A DNA stretch of 6,724 nt from an uncultured Rhodospirillales bacterium (GTDB lineage Bacteria; Pseudomonadota; Alphaproteobacteria; Rhodospirillales; Defluviicoccaceae): the NCBI GenBank assembly GCA_937127205.1, contig CAKZLS010000509.1, positions 1 through 6,724 of the forward strand, written 5' to 3'. The notes below the pieces were generated by a model. It was not told the DNA's origin, ran no database searches, and saw nothing but the letters and a program-made list of their open reading frames with translations. Below, piece after piece: positions 5,126 to 6,724 of the stretch. Numbering within the stretch: the stretch's first letter is position 1; every line of letters starts with the position of its first letter. The translations under genes and the position numbers were made by a program.

Positions 5126-6088
5126 TTAGGCTGCTCCTACCCGATCAGCTGGAAAGCTATCGAGTCCCGGATGCTGCCGAACGCCCGGGGTTGCCAAGCG
5201 CACGAGATCTTCTGTTTGCTTCTCTGCTTTATCGACCGACTTAATCAACTTGTTGACCGCAATGCCCTCGATTTGGCGCACTCTTTCGCGGGAAATTCCG
5301 TAACGATAACCCAACTGCTCAAGAGTAAGCGGATTTTCCGATAGCCGCCGTTGCGCAACGATGTCACGCTCCCGCTCGCTCAGCGCGCTCATAGCGTCAC
5401 CAAGCAAACGACGCTGGTATGATCGCTCGTCCTGGTCGACCAATGTCGCCTCTTGGTTGTCGGATAAATCCTCCAACCAGTCTTGACGCTGCCCCTCACC
5501 TTCGTCGCGAACCGGTGCATTGAGCGAATAGTCGGGACCCGCCATGCGACGATTCATTTTTACAACGTCGGTCTCGGGCACATTGAGGGTCTCGGAAATG
5601 TTGCGCAGGTGCTGCGCACTCAGTTCCCCATCCTCGAACGCCTGGAGTTGGCCCTTCAGTCGGCGCAAATTAAAGAACAATTTTTTCTGCTGGGATGTGG
5701 AGCCCATGCGCACGATCGACCACGACTGTAGGATATACTCCTGCATCGCGGCACGAATCCACCACATCGCGTAGGTGGCGAGGCGAAAGCCCTTGGACAC
5801 GTCGAATTTATCAACCGCTTGCATCAACCCAACATTGCCGGCTGAGACAAGATCTCCCGGCGGCAACCCGTAGCCCCTGTAACCGGCGGCAATTTTCGCT
5901 ACGAGGCGCAAATGACTTGTGATGAGCCGGTCGCGTGCATCGCTGCAGCCGGTGTCGGCATACGCTTGGGCAAAGCGCCGCTCATCCTCTGGGGTGAGCA
6001 ATGGGTACGTGCGAATGTTCCTCAGATATCGACTTAAGCCATCCTGAGAATTGGAAGGTATGTTGTTCGCTAGGTTCGATACTGTCAT
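5126..6088 (-). CDS. rpoH: RNA polymerase heat-shock sigma factor RpoH (sigma-32 family)
   Basis: A group 3-like sigma-70 family factor that directs RNA polymerase to heat-shock and stress promoters. From the ATG, region 1.2/2.1 begins near LSRYLRNIRTYPLLTPEDE (18-36); region 2.2-2.4 contains DLVSAGNVGLMQAVDKFD and the -10-reading FRLATYAMWWIRAAMQEYI. The RpoH box QQKKLFFNLRR (133-143) is diagnostic of the family. Region 4.2 has the helix-turn-helix LTLEQLGYRYGISRERVRQI (254-273). After region 4.2 about 40 further residues follow, giving 320 aa against 284 in E. coli, so there is a C-terminal tail. ATG 6088 is preferred to GTG 6097 because GGGG (6097-6100) lies 8 nt before the ATG and overlaps the GTG. 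Alphaproteobacteria often carry several RpoH paralogues; which one this is cannot be told. folE follows. Confidence 0.93.
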   Translation of the reverse strand: MTVSNLANNIPSNSQDGLSRYLRNIRTYPLLTPEDERRFAQAYADTGCSDARDRLITSHLRLVAKIAAGYRGYGLPPGDLVSAGNVGLMQAVDKFDVSKGFRLATYAMWWIRAAMQEYILQSWSIVRMGSTSQQKKLFFNLRRLKGQLQAFEDGELSAQHLRNISETLNVPETDVVKMNRRMAGPDYSLNAPVRDEGEGQRQDWLEDLSDNQEATLVDQDERSYQRRLLGDAMSALSERERDIVAQRRLSENPLTLEQLGYRYGISRERVRQIEGIAVNKLIKSVDKAEKQTEDLVRLATPGVRQHPGLDSFPADRVGAA

Positions 6089-6108
6089 GTCTCTCACCCC
6101 TACTCAAA

Positions 6109-6120
6109 GCCCAATTGGGC
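6109..6120. repeat. CCCAATTGGG palindrome in the rpoH leader
   Basis: GCCCAATTGGGC is a 12-bp perfect palindrome. On the plus strand it is followed by GGG and eight T residues, which looks like a short terminator, but only rpoH-antisense transcription would reach it in that direction. On the minus strand it sits 20 nt before the rpoH start, next to the ribosome site. The same CCCAATTGGG core occurs at 15-24. Confidence 0.5.
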
Positions 6121-6133
6121 GGGTTTTTTTTGA

Positions 6134-6166
6134 TGTATTCGCTTACAAAAAATGTACGTGAATACA
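6134..6166. promoter_or_regulatory. 33-bp imperfect dyad upstream of rpoH, possible operator or promoter
   Basis: TGTATTCGCTTACA (6134-6147) and TGTACGTGAATACA (6153-6166) are inverted repeats matching at 12 of 14 positions, separated by AAAAA. The dyad lies 45 bp upstream of the rpoH start codon. On the minus strand a weak promoter-like pair, TTCACG and AATACA with a 17-bp spacer, lies wholly within the dyad, so a bound regulator could block or recruit polymerase. Confidence 0.45.
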
Positions 6167-6421
6167 ACGCCCGAAAGCGCCCAAAAGTTTCCTTACGAGT
6201 GGGTACGCATGCGTCCTGCATTTGGATCAACAGAATTCGCCGCCACCATATTGTCGTCGGCGACGGATACAGGAGCCATCCAATTGTCGCCAATCCGGTG
6301 TTGTTTCCGCTCTGGATGAATGCGAGCGCCAGCAATACGCCTTGCGTTTGAGACCGCCAGAACAAGTGAGCCGGACCGGTCGCGCCGGTAGCAGTGCCCG
6401 CGCAACAAAACCATAACAAAA

Positions 6422-6439
6422 GTGCCACGAATTGGTCAT
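6422..6439 (+). promoter_or_regulatory. Weak Pho-box-like site upstream of pstS
   Basis: GTGCCACGAATTGGTCAT resembles the PhoB box layout of two 7-bp half-sites 11 bp apart (half-site CTGTCAT); about 11 of 18 positions agree with the E. coli consensus. A further CGTCAG at 6456-6461 is in the same 11-bp phase. It lies 73 bp before the pstS start. PhoB control of pstS is common in proteobacteria, which raises the prior, but the match is imperfect and the -10 is unclear. Confidence 0.3.
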
Positions 6440-6512
6440 TACCGTTCGAGAGAGGCGTCAGGTAGATATTGATCCAATTTCGTAACAATCCTTATTAGGG
6501 GAGAAGTAGGGA

Positions 6513-6724
6513 ATGAAAATTCGTTCCGTGTTGAGATTGGCCGCGCTTGTGGCTTTTGTGGGTGCCATGGCGACCGGAGGAGGCGCTCGCGCGGACGACG
6601 TTCGTATCATCGGTTCCGGTGCCAGCTTCCCGTTTCCGATCTATGCCACGTGGTTCAAATCGTTCAGCCAAGAGACCGACGGCGTCACCGTCGACTACCA
6701 GGCCAAGGGCAGCGGCGCCGGCAT
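6513..6724 (+). CDS. pstS: Phosphate ABC transporter substrate-binding protein PstS (N-terminal part)
   Basis: The gene is open to the right edge of the window (70 complete codons), so it is cut by the window and not shown to be truncated. PstS is the periplasmic phosphate-binding protein that delivers phosphate to the PstCAB transporter and is usually induced under phosphate limitation. The first 27 residues are a Sec signal peptide with positive charges (KIR, R8), a hydrophobic core and ARA before Asp28. The mature start DDVRIIGSGASFPFPIYATW matches the family pattern (GAGATFPAPVYAKW in E. coli), with Ser38 at the phosphate-contacting position and KGSGAG (65-70) at the second phosphate loop. 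The ribosome site AGGGGAG (6497-6503) is 9 nt before the ATG, with a second purine run AGGGA directly adjacent. pstCAB-phoU would be expected downstream. Confidence 0.93.
   Translation, partial: MKIRSVLRLAALVAFVGAMATGGGARADDVRIIGSGASFPFPIYATWFKSFSQETDGVTVDYQAKGSGAG

Larger units (their letters stand above)
6089..6512. other. 424-bp divergent intergenic region between rpoH and pstS
   Basis: This should contain the rpoH promoter (minus) and the pstS promoter (plus). The rpoH-proximal part is AT-rich with two dyads, at 6109-6120 and 6134-6166. The pstS-proximal part holds a Pho-box-like site. The middle (about 6180-6410) shows nothing I recognise: open frames there have no ribosome site or family motif, and one on the minus strand merely runs out of frame into rpoH. 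Confidence 0.5.

Noticed and set aside
6109..6128. Palindrome plus T8 as a plus-strand intrinsic terminator
   Set aside because: The stem is only 4 bp with a GGG interruption before the T-run, and no plus-strand gene ends upstream.
5982..6488. Minus-strand open frame (168 codons) with a hydrophobic N-terminal part and a TTG start
   Set aside because: It has no ribosome site, overlaps rpoH out of frame by over 100 bp, and its composition changes abruptly. The phrase IQSGNN recalls curlin repeats, but no regular repeat follows.

Overview
The window looks like chromosomal DNA from an alphaproteobacterium. The evidence is a sigma-32 factor with the RpoH box in its alphaproteobacterial form, an OmpA-type lipoprotein with a Cys-containing periplasmic stretch of a kind I associate with Rhodospirillales-like genomes, a phasin-like helical protein, and moderately high GC. 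The genus cannot be fixed from the sequence alone. No rRNA, tRNA, CRISPR array, insertion sequence or integrase was seen.

Left part, plus strand (1-2256): a small phasin-like protein (170-565), a stretch with a perfect 9-bp hairpin, a secreted trypsin-like serine protease with an intact His/Asp/Ser triad and no PDZ domain (703-1461, true start uncertain), and an orphan ParA-type ATPase with a deviant Walker A motif (1552-2256) that has no ParB next to it. The three genes share a strand but have gaps of about 90-140 bp, so they may not form one operon.

Middle part, minus strand (2354-3894): two envelope genes, a small outer-membrane beta-barrel protein (3894 to 3361) followed by an OmpA-domain lipoprotein (3266 to 2421). 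They end in a strong rho-independent terminator that also separates them from the converging parA-like gene. Upstream lies a 500-bp non-coding stretch with two operator-like dyads and a small repeat cluster.

Right part: rpoH (6088 to 5126) and folE (GTP cyclohydrolase I, 5040 to 4423, probably from a TTG codon) lie in tandem on the minus strand and may be co-transcribed. A 424-bp divergent intergenic region separates rpoH from the first 70 codons of pstS on the plus strand, which runs off the right edge. This region holds a 33-bp imperfect dyad and a CCCAATTGGG palindrome on the rpoH side, and a weak Pho-box-like site on the pstS side.

Most of this is ordinary housekeeping and envelope content. 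The less ordinary parts are the orphan ParA beside a phasin-like protein and a secreted protease, and several unassigned dyads in the long intergenic regions. I did not find a convincing new multi-gene system.
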